From NCBI GenBank assembly GCA_023411215.1, contig JAEYOY010000072.1, positions 1 to 63,274 of the forward strand: DNA of 63,274 bases, given 5' to 3'. The DNA comes from Bacillota bacterium (GTDB lineage: Bacteria; Bacillota; Clostridia; Lachnospirales; Lachnospiraceae). Of the stretch, positions 15,129 through 23,700 are shown piece by piece. The translations under genes were made by a program, and so were the position numbers. Position 1 is the stretch's first letter, and every line of letters begins with the position of its first letter. The notes under the pieces are model-generated. The model did not search any database. It saw only the letters and a program-made list of their open reading frames with translations, and was not told the origin of the DNA.

Positions 15129-15414
15129 AAAATCAGATGCAAAATTAATGTATTCCATTGACGGCAAGGAATTTAGGGAATTGATAGAAATTCCAAGTTT
15201 ATCGGATACTGTGGAGCAAGCCGACATTCCCATTGATATGGATTGGTTTAGACATCCTCAAGAAATGACAATGTCGTTTACAAGTAAAATTAGCCAATTC
15301 ACATTATGGAGTATATTCATGGACAAGGCGACGCTCATTAAATACTGTCAATCAATCCAATCAAATAATTGGCTACGGCGACATGGGTTGCCGATGAGAA
15401 GAAGGTTAAGGTGA
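15121..15414 (+). CDS. Small hypothetical phage protein
   Basis: This is a 97-residue protein. The segment EQADIPIDMDWFRHPQEMTM resembles short phage proteins of unknown role encoded near terminase genes. The start at 15121 follows GGCGGTGAT; the longer reading frame upstream overlaps the membrane protein. Its C-terminus is Arg-rich. Confidence 0.55.
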   Translation: MGEKSDAKLMYSIDGKEFRELIEIPSLSDTVEQADIPIDMDWFRHPQEMTMSFTSKISQFTLWSIFMDKATLIKYCQSIQSNNWLRRHGLPMRRRLR

Positions 15415-15418
15415 TGGG

Positions 15419-15706
15419 ATGCAAGTTGTATATGATGATGTCACACAATCACTAATAGATTTTTATCAAGGTAGAATAAGCGACCATGTAACAAGCATAG
15501 AATCTCATCCAATAGAGGCTACAAGTATATGTCATTGTGAAAGACATAGGCAATTATATCCTCATTATCATCCTTTGTATGATAATCCAGAATATAAGGC
15601 TTTGTGCAAGCAACTTACAGATGTCTATTCAATGGCCGTTCCTAAATACATAATTTCTGTAGACGTATATAAAAATCTTGTCGGAAAGGTTGGTGCTACG
15701 CCATGA
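15419..15706 (+). CDS. Hypothetical protein
   Basis: This is a 95-residue protein with clustered His and Cys (ICHCERHRQLYPHYH) that might bind metal. No domain is recognised. It overlaps the next gene by four bases (ATGA), so it belongs to the same translation unit. Confidence 0.55.
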   Translation: MQVVYDDVTQSLIDFYQGRISDHVTSIESHPIEATSICHCERHRQLYPHYHPLYDNPEYKALCKQLTDVYSMAVPKYIISVDVYKNLVGKVGATP

Positions 15707-15975
15707 CTCTGCTAGAATTTGCCGAAAAAACCTCACCAACCCCCTTGACGGCATGGCAACGTGAATTTCTATCGATGTATGAAAAGGCTGTCAAGAATGG
15801 TAAAGAGTTAATCTATATATCAGGAAGAATTACTGGCCGTAAGATGATCATGAATATTGTAAATCAGATGCACGAAATACGATGTCGAAAATGCGGAAAA
15901 TTATTAGGAAAACTTCCACCGGATACACCTTATGAAATCGTTTGTTCAAAATGTAAAACCGTAAACATTAAATAA
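15703..15975 (+). CDS. Com-like zinc-ribbon protein with terminase-like N-terminus
   Basis: This is a 90-residue protein with two parts. The first 55 residues (LTAWQREFLSMYEKAV, then GRITGRKM) look like the entry strand and a defective Walker A of a terminase ATPase. The last 35 residues form a zinc ribbon, IRCRKCGKLLGK then IVCSKCKTVNIK, as in the Com family of phage Mu. Com binds mRNA and allows translation of the DNA-modification gene mom. A similar ribbon is encoded at 19075. The fused layout is unusual. Confidence 0.6.
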   Translation: MTLLEFAEKTSPTPLTAWQREFLSMYEKAVKNGKELIYISGRITGRKMIMNIVNQMHEIRCRKCGKLLGKLPPDTPYEIVCSKCKTVNIK

Positions 15976-15991
15976 GACAGAGAGCCATCGA

Positions 15992-16026
15992 GCACCAGTT
16001 CTTAGAAAGGATTGGTGTTCTTTTTT
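15992..16026 (+). terminator. Hairpin with T-run directly before large terminase
   Basis: AGCACCA and TGGTG arms with a 15-nt interior (inner pairs CTT/AAG) are followed by seven T. The terminase ATG at 16027 lies at the end of the T-run, so the hairpin may attenuate or control its expression. Confidence 0.65.
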
Positions 16027-17676
16027 ATGATATCCCAACGAAATCAACAAATAATCGATAAATTGAAGAAGTCAGACCTAACCAACTATGACAACCTCTA
16101 TCTGATTTTCCAGACCGCCAGAAACATTCTCACCGATGATGGGGATATCGAAGAGGCTATGAAGATTGCGGAGAATGTGAAGAGGATATCGCAATCACTT
16201 GTCAGCAGAGGATCGCAGTTTTTTGATTTATATAACAAATGTTTATTGCTTCGGGCCCCATATTTCTTCGATGATTATCTGCTATGTCTCGAAAAAGATC
16301 GTCAATACAAGGATATGTTCTATTTGCCGAAGCGTAGACACCTTTTGAAACATGGTTTGATACAAGCACTCCAAGACCTTGAAGATGACAAATTAGATAT
16401 TGTCAGTATATCGATGCCACCTGGAACCCAAAAAACCACATTGGAAAAATTCTTCGCATCATGGGTTATAGGTAGACACCCTGACGATTACAGTTTGTTC
16501 TATTCTCATAGCGGTGACATTACTCGAATGTTTTACGATGGAATACTATCCATTACAACAGATCCGATTGAGTATAAATGGAATGAAATTTTTCCGAATG
16601 TGAAGCTTCAGGATACTAATGCTAAAACAGAAACCATCAACTTCAACAAATATAAACCTTTCGCAAATATTCAATGTAGTTCGGTTGGTGCTAAAAATGC
16701 CGGTAAAGTTCGATGTAATAGGTATTTATATTGTGATGACCTTATAGGTGGAATTGAAGAGGCTTTAAATAAAAACCGTCTTGATAAGCTATGGTCAATC
16801 TATGGTGTTGACGGCAAGCAAAGAAAAATGGATGGATGTAAGGAATTACATATAGCGACTAGGTGGTCAGTTCACGATATTATTGGTCGCATTCAAGGAT
16901 TATATGATGGCAGTGAAAGAGTAAGGTTTATAGCTGTACCAGACATTGATCCAACTACGGGACAATCAAATTTTGATTATGAATATAATGGTTTTTCTGT
17001 TGAGTTCTATAACGACCAGGCTCTTTCAATGGATGATATATCGTACCGATGCCTATATAAAAACGAACCAATTGAACGTGAAGGATTACTTTACACAGAA
17101 GATGAACTCAGGCGATATCTTGAATTACCATTACATGAACCTGATGCAATCATCGGAATTTGCGACACCAAAAATGAAGGTTCAGACTTTATGTTTCTTC
17201 CGGCAATATATCAATACGGTGATGATTTCTACTGTGTGGACTGTGTATGTGATGATACGGCTGATTTTGGTATCCAGGAAGAAAATTGTGCAAATATCAT
17301 CATAAAACACAACATGCAGCAGTGTCAATTCGAATCAAATAATGGTGGTAGCCGGGTAGCATATAACGTAAATACATTAGTCGAAAAGAAACATGGAAGA
17401 TGCAATATCACATCCAAGGTAACCACATCAAATAAACAGACAAAAATTATTGTTAATGCCGACTGGGTAAAGAAACATGTAATATTCAAGGATAAATCTA
17501 TGTATACGGCAAAAAGCCAATATGGAAAAATGATGGGATTTCTGCTGAGTTATTCCGTCAAGGGCAAGAACCCCACTGATGATATACCGGATGGTTTTGC
17601 GCAGCTTGCATTGTATGTGACTAATCCAACTACAGTAAAAGTAACCATGACAGACCGTAGTAAATTAGGATTTTAG
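16027..17676 (+). CDS. terL: Terminase large subunit
   Basis: This is a 549-residue motor and nuclease that packages DNA into proheads. The ATPase domain has a deviant Walker A, MPPGTQKTT, at about 130-138 and a Walker B, RYLYCDD, at about 232-238. The nuclease domain begins at ICDTKNEGSD and ends with acidic DDIPDGFAQL. The start is uncertain: the ATG at 16027 lacks a close ribosome site, while TTG or GTG at 16012-16015 follow AAAGG. An endonuclease gene follows, and both proteins end in LGF. Confidence 0.93.
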   Translation: MISQRNQQIIDKLKKSDLTNYDNLYLIFQTARNILTDDGDIEEAMKIAENVKRISQSLVSRGSQFFDLYNKCLLLRAPYFFDDYLLCLEKDRQYKDMFYLPKRRHLLKHGLIQALQDLEDDKLDIVSISMPPGTQKTTLEKFFASWVIGRHPDDYSLFYSHSGDITRMFYDGILSITTDPIEYKWNEIFPNVKLQDTNAKTETINFNKYKPFANIQCSSVGAKNAGKVRCNRYLYCDDLIGGIEEALNKNRLDKLWSIYGVDGKQRKMDGCKELHIATRWSVHDIIGRIQGLYDGSERVRFIAVPDIDPTTGQSNFDYEYNGFSVEFYNDQALSMDDISYRCLYKNEPIEREGLLYTEDELRRYLELPLHEPDAIIGICDTKNEGSDFMFLPAIYQYGDDFYCVDCVCDDTADFGIQEENCANIIIKHNMQQCQFESNNGGSRVAYNVNTLVEKKHGRCNITSKVTTSNKQTKIIVNADWVKKHVIFKDKSMYTAKSQYGKMMGFLLSYSVKGKNPTDDIPDGFAQLALYVTNPTTVKVTMTDRSKLGF

Positions 17677-17687
17677 GGGTGATTTAC

Positions 17688-18428
17688 ATGAGTACTATTT
17701 GGAGCACGGAAACATTCAAAGCAAAAATCAATGAAATTAATCCGAATATTGAGGTTTTAGGAGAGTATGCCAATGCTCATGTGAAAATTGAATGCAGATG
17801 TAAAATAGATGGTCATATTTGGAACCCAACTCCTACACATCTTCTGCACTCTGGCCGAGGATGTCCGAAGTGCAATGGCGGCGTTAGAAAAACTCACGAA
17901 GAGTTTATTCAACAAGTCAAAATTATAAACCCATTAATAGAGATTATTGGAATTTATCAGAGAGACAATGAAAAGATGTCTTTTAAGTGTTTGATTGACG
18001 GCACAATATGGGAAACCAAGCCCACTCACATCATACAAGGGCACGGATGCCCGAAATGCAATGAAAGTATTGGCAAAAAAACTGTAGTAACTTGCCTAAA
18101 TAAAAACAATCTCATGTACATCCGAGAGTATCGTTTCAAAGACTGTAAAGATAAATATAATTTGCCGTTTGATTTTTACATACCAGATTTGGATACATGC
18201 ATTGAGTATGATGGTACCCAGCATTTTAAAGCAAGGGATGTCTGGGGAGGCGAAGCCGCTCTTAAAGGTGTTAAGAGAAGAGATAAAATCAAAACTGATT
18301 ATTGCAAATACAAGGGTATCAATCTAATTCGCATTCCATATACGGAAAAGAATATTGAACAGTATCTTCAAGATAAATTAGATGGGATACAAATAACTAT
18401 GTCAAATCAAGCACAATTAGGATTTTAG
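17688..18428 (+). CDS. Free-standing homing endonuclease (zinc repeats plus PD-(D/E)xK/Vsr-like domain)
   Basis: This is a 246-residue protein. Two N-terminal DUF723-like repeats each read C-x-I-D-G-x-x-W, then T-H, then GCPKCN, and they probably bind zinc and DNA. The C-terminal half, LPFDFYIPDLDTCIEYDGTQH followed by RDKIKTDYCKYKGINLIRIPY, is the restriction-like nuclease fold used by Vsr-type homing enzymes. It is inserted between the terminase and the late regulator. The last residues, ITMSNQAQLGF, mimic the terminase tail VTMTDRSKLGF, and the DNA after both stops is alike (TAGGGG). Confidence 0.8.
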   Translation: MSTIWSTETFKAKINEINPNIEVLGEYANAHVKIECRCKIDGHIWNPTPTHLLHSGRGCPKCNGGVRKTHEEFIQQVKIINPLIEIIGIYQRDNEKMSFKCLIDGTIWETKPTHIIQGHGCPKCNESIGKKTVVTCLNKNNLMYIREYRFKDCKDKYNLPFDFYIPDLDTCIEYDGTQHFKARDVWGGEAALKGVKRRDKIKTDYCKYKGINLIRIPYTEKNIEQYLQDKLDGIQITMSNQAQLGF

Positions 18429-18443
18429 GGGAGGGATAATACT

Positions 18444-18884
18444 ATGACAAAAAAACAACTTGAACAATATCGTTTTATTGAAAAGCGAATTGCTTCGATT
18501 CAAAAAAAGATTGATAGATGTGAGGCTAATCGACCCGGAGTAGCATCGGGAAAGGTTAAGGGGTCATCCAGTAAATTTCCCTATTTGCCGACATTTTCAA
18601 CGGTTGGGGCTCCAAATGGTCACGAAACCTATAAAAAATGGTCCGAACGGTTAAAAAACCATTATCAGGAATTAAGATATGCAAAGCAAGCTCTGGAAAT
18701 GACATGGTTGGAAATTGATGAATTTATAGAATCAATCCCTGATGAGAGCACTAAGCTTATTTTTACATATTCATTCATTGAAGGGATGGATCAGCAGAAA
18801 ATCGCCGATAAATTAGGTTTTGAACAAAGCACCATTTCCAAGCGAATATCATTATACCTTGAACGCTCAAATAATAATAATTAG
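18444..18884 (+). CDS. Late-gene regulator with sigma-region-4-like HTH
   Basis: This is a 146-residue protein. The N-terminal half is basic and helical. The C-terminal 50 residues, STKLIFTYSFIEGMDQQKIA followed by LGFEQSTISKRI, form a helix-turn-helix like region 4 of sigma factors, as in ArpU/RinA-type phage activators of late genes. GGGGAGGG precedes the start. It lies between terminase and the promoter at 18922 and probably activates morphogenesis genes. Confidence 0.7.
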   Translation: MTKKQLEQYRFIEKRIASIQKKIDRCEANRPGVASGKVKGSSSKFPYLPTFSTVGAPNGHETYKKWSERLKNHYQELRYAKQALEMTWLEIDEFIESIPDESTKLIFTYSFIEGMDQQKIADKLGFEQSTISKRISLYLERSNNNN

Positions 18885-18921
18885 GTATGCCATGAAGTTT
18901 CATACCATTCATATTTCAGTG

Positions 18922-18930
18922 TGATATAAT
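18922..18930 (+). promoter_or_regulatory. Extended -10 promoter upstream of structural genes
   Basis: TGATATAAT lies in the 190-bp gap after the late regulator. The -35 is poor, which fits dependence on an activator. A strong terminator follows 60 bases downstream, so the transcript may be attenuated. Confidence 0.5.
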
Positions 18931-18989
18931 AAAGACGATAAAATATATCAAAAAACGAACAAGCCCTCTCACTTATCCTCCCATCAATA

Positions 18990-19031
18990 GACCGCTTACG
19001 AACCCCCCCTCATTCGTAGGCGGTCATTTTT
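18990..19031 (+). terminator. Strong hairpin terminator before Com-like gene
   Basis: GACCGC-T-TACGAA pairs with TTCGTA-G-GCGGTC around a C-rich loop, followed by ATTTTTA. It lies between the promoter at 18922 and the structural genes. Confidence 0.8.
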
Positions 19032-19074
19032 ATGTGGCAGAGGATGAATTAATATATAAAGGTCAGGTGATTTT

Positions 19075-19269
19075 ATGGCAGCGCATTATGATTTTCATTG
19101 CCAGAAATGCAATCGGCTCCTTGGAAAAGTAAAAGGTGATTCCGAAATCACTTGTCCAAGTTGCGGAGGCATTAACCAATTAAAATATTCAACTAAATCT
19201 ATCACATATACATCGAGATTGCGGAAGCAGTCCGAACGAGCATCGTCAAGCGGTACAGTATTCCATTGA
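19075..19269 (+). CDS. Com-like zinc-ribbon protein
   Basis: This is a 64-residue protein. CQKCNRLLGK and ITCPSCGGINQLK form the four-cysteine ribbon of the Com family, closely matching the tail of the protein at 15703. The last third is basic. Com of phage Mu is a translational activator of DNA modification. Here the gene sits next to the portal, so an assembly or RNA-binding role is also possible. AGGTCAGGTGAT precedes the ATG. Confidence 0.7.
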   Translation: MAAHYDFHCQKCNRLLGKVKGDSEITCPSCGGINQLKYSTKSITYTSRLRKQSERASSSGTVFH

Positions 19270-19312
19270 CGGTGTTTTTTATTTTTATTAATAATCCCAA
19301 GGCGGTGATACC

Positions 19313-20767
19313 ATGCGATTTACTGGAAGAAGGCAAATATTTTCTGATCATGCCGAAGTAACAATAGATAACATCCACGATATTCTTAGCGAATCCATGG
19401 CATATCATATGGAAAACGTAATGGCCATTAAATACCTTCAGGATTATGCGAAGGGTATTCAGCCAATTCTTGATAGAGTTAAACCTATTCGAGAGGATAT
19501 CAACATTAAGACTGTATTTAATCGTGCTGCTCAGGTTGTGGATTTTAAACTTAAATACGAGTTTGGTTCTCCAATAACTTTTGTTCAGCGGTCAAGAGAA
19601 GATGCTGATACAGCCAATATCAACGATAAGGGCGTAGCAAAACTTAATGAGATGCTGAACTACTCCAAGAAACCATCTGTTGATTTACAAATTGCTAAGA
19701 ATTTCAAGACTTGCGGTGTTGGATATAGATTGATTGAGCCAAGCAAAAACCCGTTATCATTATTTAAGTTGGCATCACTTAATCCAATGACTAGCTTTGT
19801 GGTATATAAAAATGATGCCTACAGAGAGCCATTACTAGGTGTTACATACTTCCAAAATCGCATGGGAGATACCAAATACACATGTTATTCTGTGGATACT
19901 ATTTATGAAATATCATCCACGTTTGGCACAGGGTACAATGGGCTACCAAAAACCTATCCTAATATCCCTGGTCAAATTCCGATTATTGAGTATGTCAATG
20001 ATTATGATCGCATGTCAGCATTTGAAAAGGTTATGTCACAAATTGATGCGTTGAATATTACTAACTCTGATCGGATGAATGATATTGCTCAGCATGTTCA
20101 GAGTATCTTATGGATGAATAATTGTGAGTTGGATGACGGCCAAGAAATAAAACCGAATGGAGTTATTCAGACGAAATCTCCACAAGGAATACAGGCGAAT
20201 ATACAATTCCTTGAGAATGTTCTAAATCAATCCGAGGTTCAAACTCTAGTTGATTACATAAATGATCAAATAGATATTATTGCTAATGTTCCGGGAAGAC
20301 AAGAAACCGGAGGAGGTAGCACAGGCTCAGCAATGAACCTGTCAAATGGATGGCAAGCAGCTGAAACAGATGCAAAAGGCTCAGAAATTATCTTCTCTGA
20401 AGGTGAACAAAGGATGCTTGATGTGATTGATGGAATTATCCAGAATAGTGATAATGCGCCTGAAGAGTTAACTTCTTTGAAAATGTCCGATGTAGAACCT
20501 AAGTTCTCACGGAATAAGACTTATGATCTATCCACTAAATGTAGCTCATTGGTAGCATTGCTTAATGCTGGTGTTGATGGACTGATTGCCTTTACTGTTG
20601 TAGGACTATTTACCGACCCTCAGCTTGCATGGGAAAATTCCAAGGCTACAGTTGAAGAACTGCGGAAATCCAAAGGAAAGCTATCTCAATCCGATGGACA
20701 GGACATAGTTCGCAGTAACACAGCACAACAACCCTCTAAGGTTTCTAATGTGGACGAGGGAGTATAA
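19313..20767 (+). CDS. Portal protein (SPP1 gp6-like)
   Basis: This is a 484-residue protein that would form the dodecameric ring at the capsid vertex through which DNA enters. The N-terminal half (RAAQVVDFKLKYEFGSPITF) and the helical section with GRQETGGGSTGSAMNLSNGW match SPP1-type portals. GGCGGTGAT precedes the ATG. The gene is followed by a terminator and the scaffold gene. No MuF-type gene lies between them. Confidence 0.9.
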   Translation: MRFTGRRQIFSDHAEVTIDNIHDILSESMAYHMENVMAIKYLQDYAKGIQPILDRVKPIREDINIKTVFNRAAQVVDFKLKYEFGSPITFVQRSREDADTANINDKGVAKLNEMLNYSKKPSVDLQIAKNFKTCGVGYRLIEPSKNPLSLFKLASLNPMTSFVVYKNDAYREPLLGVTYFQNRMGDTKYTCYSVDTIYEISSTFGTGYNGLPKTYPNIPGQIPIIEYVNDYDRMSAFEKVMSQIDALNITNSDRMNDIAQHVQSILWMNNCELDDGQEIKPNGVIQTKSPQGIQANIQFLENVLNQSEVQTLVDYINDQIDIIANVPGRQETGGGSTGSAMNLSNGWQAAETDAKGSEIIFSEGEQRMLDVIDGIIQNSDNAPEELTSLKMSDVEPKFSRNKTYDLSTKCSSLVALLNAGVDGLIAFTVVGLFTDPQLAWENSKATVEELRKSKGKLSQSDGQDIVRSNTAQQPSKVSNVDEGV

Positions 20768-20784
20768 AGTTTCAAAGGTTTATC

Positions 20785-20817
20785 AGAAGTCTACGAAACA
20801 TGTAGGCTTCTTTTTTA
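20785..20817 (+). terminator. Terminator after portal
   Basis: AGAAGTCTAC and GTAGGCTTCT arms are followed by six T. The rest of the 160-bp gap to the scaffold shows only short repeats of CCAGAGAAGG type. Confidence 0.75.
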
Positions 20818-20928
20818 TACCGACCAGAGAAGGTCGTAACAATTCACAGATACGGCTAGAGAAAGCCAAAATCACAAATCAATTAGTAATACTGAGAGAA
20901 CAGTAAACGCAGAAAGTGAGGAATTATC

Positions 20929-21501
20929 ATGGCAGATTTAAAAACTTTACTGGGTGATGCCTACAAGGAAGGCATGACAACCGAGGAAATTGGCGCAGCA
21001 TTGGCGGATAAGGATTTTGTTGATAGGAGTGTGCTTGACGGTTATGTACCGAAATCAACCTTTGACAAAACAGCATCTGAGGCAGCTGATTACAAGAAAA
21101 AGTGGAAAGCCACCCAAACAGAAGCCGAGCAGGCAGCACAGGCAGAAGCCGAGAGACAGGCTCAGATCGAAGAAGAGTTAAAAGGTCTACGCAAGACCAC
21201 CAAGGTATCTGAGTTCGAGAAGAATTACCTTAAGCTTGGCTATGATGCTGAAACTGCTTCAAAGATTGCAGAAGCCACCTTTGACGGCGATATGGATACT
21301 GTTTTTAGTTTGCAAGGTAAATTCCTTGAAAACAAGCAGAAGGCTCTTAAAGCGGAGATTATGAAAAACACTCCCGGAGCGGCTTCTGGAAACCAAACAG
21401 ATATCGACTTTAATAAACAAATACAGGAGGCTCAGGCCGCTGGTGATTATGTCCGTGTATCGGCATTATTACGTCAGCAAGCAATGACCTCCACCAAATA
21501 A
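20929..21501 (+). CDS. Scaffolding protein
   Basis: This is a 190-residue protein of helical, highly charged and Ala/Gln/Glu-rich composition, with a long predicted coiled coil at residues 45-95. Its position between portal and capsid is typical of the phage scaffold, which directs capsid assembly and is then lost. GTGAGG lies before the ATG. It contains the motif TTGACGGC as codons for FDG. Confidence 0.8.
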   Translation: MADLKTLLGDAYKEGMTTEEIGAALADKDFVDRSVLDGYVPKSTFDKTASEAADYKKKWKATQTEAEQAAQAEAERQAQIEEELKGLRKTTKVSEFEKNYLKLGYDAETASKIAEATFDGDMDTVFSLQGKFLENKQKALKAEIMKNTPGAASGNQTDIDFNKQIQEAQAAGDYVRVSALLRQQAMTSTK

Positions 21502-21516
21502 TAGGAGGAAATAATT

Positions 21517-22545
21517 ATGGCAGATAATGTAGTAATGAGTTTCGCAGCACCCAACTATTCTGGGATGCTTTTCAACAAAGGCAACACTAAGACCCCGTTC
21601 TCTGCAATGATCGGCGGCAGACCGAAGGTTACAAATCATGTTGAGTTCACAACCGGTCAGTATTACACAACTGGCGGTGGTGCACAGCCTGGAATCAGTG
21701 AGTCTGCTTCCTTGACGGCACCCGAAGCAACATTTATTACTCGATCTCAAATGAGTAATGTAACTCAGATTTTCCAAGAGTCTGTATATATCTCCTACGG
21801 AAAACAGTCCAACATGGGAACAATGGCAGGCTTAAATATTGCTGGTCAGCAGGGTAATCCGGTTGATGAACTTGATTTCCAGATCGTTGCTCGTATGCAG
21901 AAGATTGCAGCCGATATCGAGTATACTTTCCTTCGTGGTACATACAACAAGGCTACGACTGACTCCGAGATCAATAAGACTCGTGGTTTAATCACTGCAA
22001 TTTCAACCAACGTCGAGACAATGGGTAGCAAGCCTCTTACATATTGGGCGGTTGCTAAGTTAATGAAGGCTATTCATGATGGCAATGCACCTACTGACAA
22101 TCTTGTACTTGGTGTTGATGCAACTACTCTGTTGCAGCTTAACTTCGATGCACAGGCTAACAAACTGACAATCGTACCCAACGCAAGAAATATCAATGGT
22201 ATTTCTGTTGATGTGGTTATTACTCCGCTTGGTGCTGTTGCAGTAAGGTTGTTAGAGTACATGCCAGCCGGAACAGCAATCCTATTTGACCCTTCCGTTA
22301 TGAGTCCGGTATATCAGCCTACACCTGGCAAGGGCAATTTCTTCCTCGAGGAACTTGCTAAGACTGGTGCTGGTACGAAGTATCAGATATTCGGTCAGGT
22401 TGGTTTGGATCATGGTCCAGAGTGGTATTCTGCTAAGTTTACTGGTATTTCCACTGAGTTGCCGTCCGGTAATCCTACTCAGACTGTTATCGTGGGTAAC
22501 ACCACAACCAATCCTATTCCTACTCAGGCAGTAGAGGGGGAATAG
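21517..22545 (+). CDS. Major capsid protein (HK97 fold, SU10/DUF5309-like)
   Basis: This is the 342-residue main shell protein. The sequence pattern (VEFTTGQYYTTGGG, then FQESVYISYGKQSNMGT, then QKIAADIEYTFLRGTY) matches the SU10-type capsid family with the HK97 fold. AGGAGG precedes the ATG. Near its end the codons GAG GGG GAA TAG contain five G in a row. The -1 frame is open from 22500 to 22712, so a fraction of ribosomes could make a longer form of about 398 residues. Confidence 0.9.
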   Translation: MADNVVMSFAAPNYSGMLFNKGNTKTPFSAMIGGRPKVTNHVEFTTGQYYTTGGGAQPGISESASLTAPEATFITRSQMSNVTQIFQESVYISYGKQSNMGTMAGLNIAGQQGNPVDELDFQIVARMQKIAADIEYTFLRGTYNKATTDSEINKTRGLITAISTNVETMGSKPLTYWAVAKLMKAIHDGNAPTDNLVLGVDATTLLQLNFDAQANKLTIVPNARNINGISVDVVITPLGAVAVRLLEYMPAGTAILFDPSVMSPVYQPTPGKGNFFLEELAKTGAGTKYQIFGQVGLDHGPEWYSAKFTGISTELPSGNPTQTVIVGNTTTNPIPTQAVEGE

Positions 22546-22712
22546 AAGGCTATAGCTCACAGAGTGTTAGTTCAGTTAATTACACGGCTGACGACCTTAA
22601 CAGCATGACAATTGCTCAGATTAAGGCGTTAGCCGTTGAACTTGGCTATAGCATTACTAAGACGCTCAAAGCTGATATCATAGTTGAGTTTTTAGCTCAG
22701 CAGAACATATAA
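22539..22712 (+). CDS. Capsid C-terminal extension read in the -1 frame
   Basis: These 57 codons lie in the -1 frame relative to the capsid gene, starting after the GGGGG run at 22536-22540. The product ends with LNSMTIAQIKALAVELGYS and LKADIIVEFLAQQ, a SAP or Rho-N-like helical motif often found at capsid tails. The frame has no ATG, GTG or TTG before 22615 and no ribosome site there. Expression by -1 slippage on GGG is therefore the simplest reading; a frameshift mutation is the alternative. Confidence 0.7.
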   Translation, partial: GIEGYSSQSVSSVNYTADDLNSMTIAQIKALAVELGYSITKTLKADIIVEFLAQQNI

Positions 22713-22730
22713 CTTATGGAGGTAATGGGG

Positions 22731-23093
22731 ATGGCAGCAATAACTCTGGAAAATCTAAAAACTTATTTGAATAACGATGAATCCGAGAATGGTCTGCTAT
22801 CCCTGTTGCTTGGTCAAGCAGAGAATAAGGTACTGAATAAGCGATATCCATTCGGGTATACGGAGGAACAAGAAGCGGCAGCATTAACCAAATATTCCGA
22901 TATTGTGCTTGACATTACTGTATATCTCTATAATAAGCGCGGCGCTGAAGGTCAGACCGGACATTCCGAGAACGGCATTAATCGTTCATACGAAAAAGCC
23001 GGGATTCCAGATAGCTTTGTATCTGATATTGTTCCGGTAGCTAAAACTCGAACAACCTATGTTGTGACTCCCGAGGATGGTGAGGTTGTATGA
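22731..23093 (+). CDS. Head-tail connector protein
   Basis: This is a 120-residue protein. ITLENLKTYLNNDES and LLGQAENKVLNKRYPFG match gp6-like phage connector proteins that sit under the portal. The ATG at 22731 is eight bases after GGAGG; earlier ATGs overlap that site. It is followed by three further connector genes with overlapping ends. Confidence 0.8.
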   Translation: MAAITLENLKTYLNNDESENGLLSLLLGQAENKVLNKRYPFGYTEEQEAAALTKYSDIVLDITVYLYNKRGAEGQTGHSENGINRSYEKAGIPDSFVSDIVPVAKTRTTYVVTPEDGEVV

Positions 23094-23482
23094 GAAGTTT
23101 AGAGATAAATAAAATCCAAATTTATTATGCGCTCTATCTTGGCAAACAACCTATCCTTGACAGCGAAGGGAATGAAACCGGAGAGTATACAAGTGGTTAT
23201 GGATTACCTATGAAAACTCGTATTCGTGTATCGCCAAACAAAGGCGAAACCAATTCTCAATTTTTCGGTGCGTCACTTGATTATGATAGCACAATGGTTA
23301 CGAATGATAATCTTCCAATTGATGAATTTAGCGTCTTATGGGTAAATAATACACCAGAACTTGTTGACGGCTCTTATCCCATTGACAGCGAAGGTAACCA
23401 AATAACCGGTCACACACATTCTGTTGTTAGAGTGGCGAAGGATATTAATGTGGTTCAATATGCAATAAAGAAGGTGAATTGA
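23090..23482 (+). CDS. Head closure-like protein
   Basis: This is a 130-residue beta-rich protein in the position of the head completion or stopper protein. It overlaps its neighbour by four bases (ATGA). It carries three copies of TTGAC[A/G]GC, two only 18 bp apart. Assignment rests on gene order and size. Confidence 0.65.
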   Translation: MRSLEINKIQIYYALYLGKQPILDSEGNETGEYTSGYGLPMKTRIRVSPNKGETNSQFFGASLDYDSTMVTNDNLPIDEFSVLWVNNTPELVDGSYPIDSEGNQITGHTHSVVRVAKDINVVQYAIKKVN

Positions 23483-23700
23483 TGATTACAGTAGGAGCTA
23501 TGCAAGGTTGGCAATGTCCAGTATGTGGCAGAGTTTTAGCACCATTCATGACACAATGTCCATGTATGGGAAATTTGCCGTCAACGACTACCACATCCAC
23601 TAATGGAACGACAATTACTCTTGACGGCAAGGAAATCGCAGAGTCTATACAGAAATACATGCGTGGAGAAGTTACCACTTGTAGTTCGGCGGTGATGTAA
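23482..23700 (+). CDS. Small zinc-ribbon protein in connector cluster
   Basis: This is a 72-residue protein. WQCPVCGRVLAPFMTQCPCMG forms a zinc-binding head, followed by a Thr-rich linker and a short helix. It starts on the stop codon of the preceding gene. Similar small zinc proteins are common beside connector genes in phages of gut Firmicutes. Its function is unknown. Confidence 0.65.
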   Translation: MITVGAMQGWQCPVCGRVLAPFMTQCPCMGNLPSTTTTSTNGTTITLDGKEIAESIQKYMRGEVTTCSSAVM

